Below the pieces are notes generated by a model. That model searched no databases and was not told where the DNA came from. It worked only from the letters and a program-made list of their open reading frames with translations. Source: Megaustenia siamemsis (lineage: Eukaryota > Mollusca > Gastropoda > Stylommatophora > Ariophantidae). Taken from it: 64,000 nt of DNA. Below are positions 63,849 to 64,000 of the stretch, piece by piece. The stretch is from positions 102,388,064-102,452,063 of the forward strand of contig JAVIAB010000092.1 of the NCBI GenBank assembly GCA_032433765.1, in the 5' to 3' direction. The position numbers were made by a program, and so were the translations under genes. Position 1 is the first letter of the stretch; every line of letters starts with the position of its first letter.

Positions 63849-64000
63849 ATGAAATTAAATAATGATGTGCCCAAATAATCTGGATTAAACAAAATCGCAA
63901 GTTATGCAGGTCACAAATGAGATGGACTTGGCTTCGCACGCCAGATGAACGTCTAGTAACAAATATTTTAAGGTAAAAGATCTGAAGGTCAAATGGTGGA
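63849..64000. other. Right edge, nothing recognised
   Basis: The next upstream SLC23 exon was looked for on the minus strand and not found. Confidence 0.4.

Overview
The window is animal nuclear DNA: AT-rich, intron-split genes bounded by GT-AG (once GC-AG) splice sites, and dense non-LTR, Penelope-like, tRNA-derived SINE and minisatellite repeats. No bacterial operon, phage or CRISPR structure is visible. The two recognisable genes and the repeat content suggest a lophotrochozoan, most likely a mollusc; this is an inference and the species cannot be named from the sequence.

Left 28 kb, minus strand: nine exons (27881 down to 1601) of a peptidylglycine alpha-hydroxylating monooxygenase (PHM/PAM), the secretory-pathway copper enzyme that starts C-terminal amidation of neuropeptides. 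All nine exons join in phase to 253 residues with a signal peptide and the histidine copper ligands. The C-terminal part, including the methionine ligand, lies beyond the left edge. Introns are swollen by repeats; intron 7 (10.5 kb) holds a head-to-tail pair of Penelope-like elements (4994-12666) with GIY-YIG endonuclease, RYIDD reverse transcriptase and a hammerhead-ribozyme-like motif in each copy.

Middle 28-54 kb: almost only repeats. These are a 33-bp minisatellite of about 32 units (29721-30772), fragments of several LINE families on both strands, a SINE nested in a LINE with a clear target-site duplication (32646-32908), a degraded plus-strand Penelope-like element (43190-44455) and simple repeats. 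One unrecognised open segment on the plus strand (39892-40561) encodes two tandem Cys-rich, glycosylation-site-rich domains and is the best candidate here for an undescribed protein family.

Right 10 kb, minus strand: the last five exons (62790 down to 54867) of an SLC23 nucleobase/ascorbate transporter, ending in an acidic tail; its 5' exons lie beyond the right edge. A minisatellite abutting the first of these exons repeats the splice-donor boundary, and the nearest repeat would add exactly 15 codons in frame. The PHM and SLC23 genes show no functional link; they are neighbours on the same strand about 27 kb apart.
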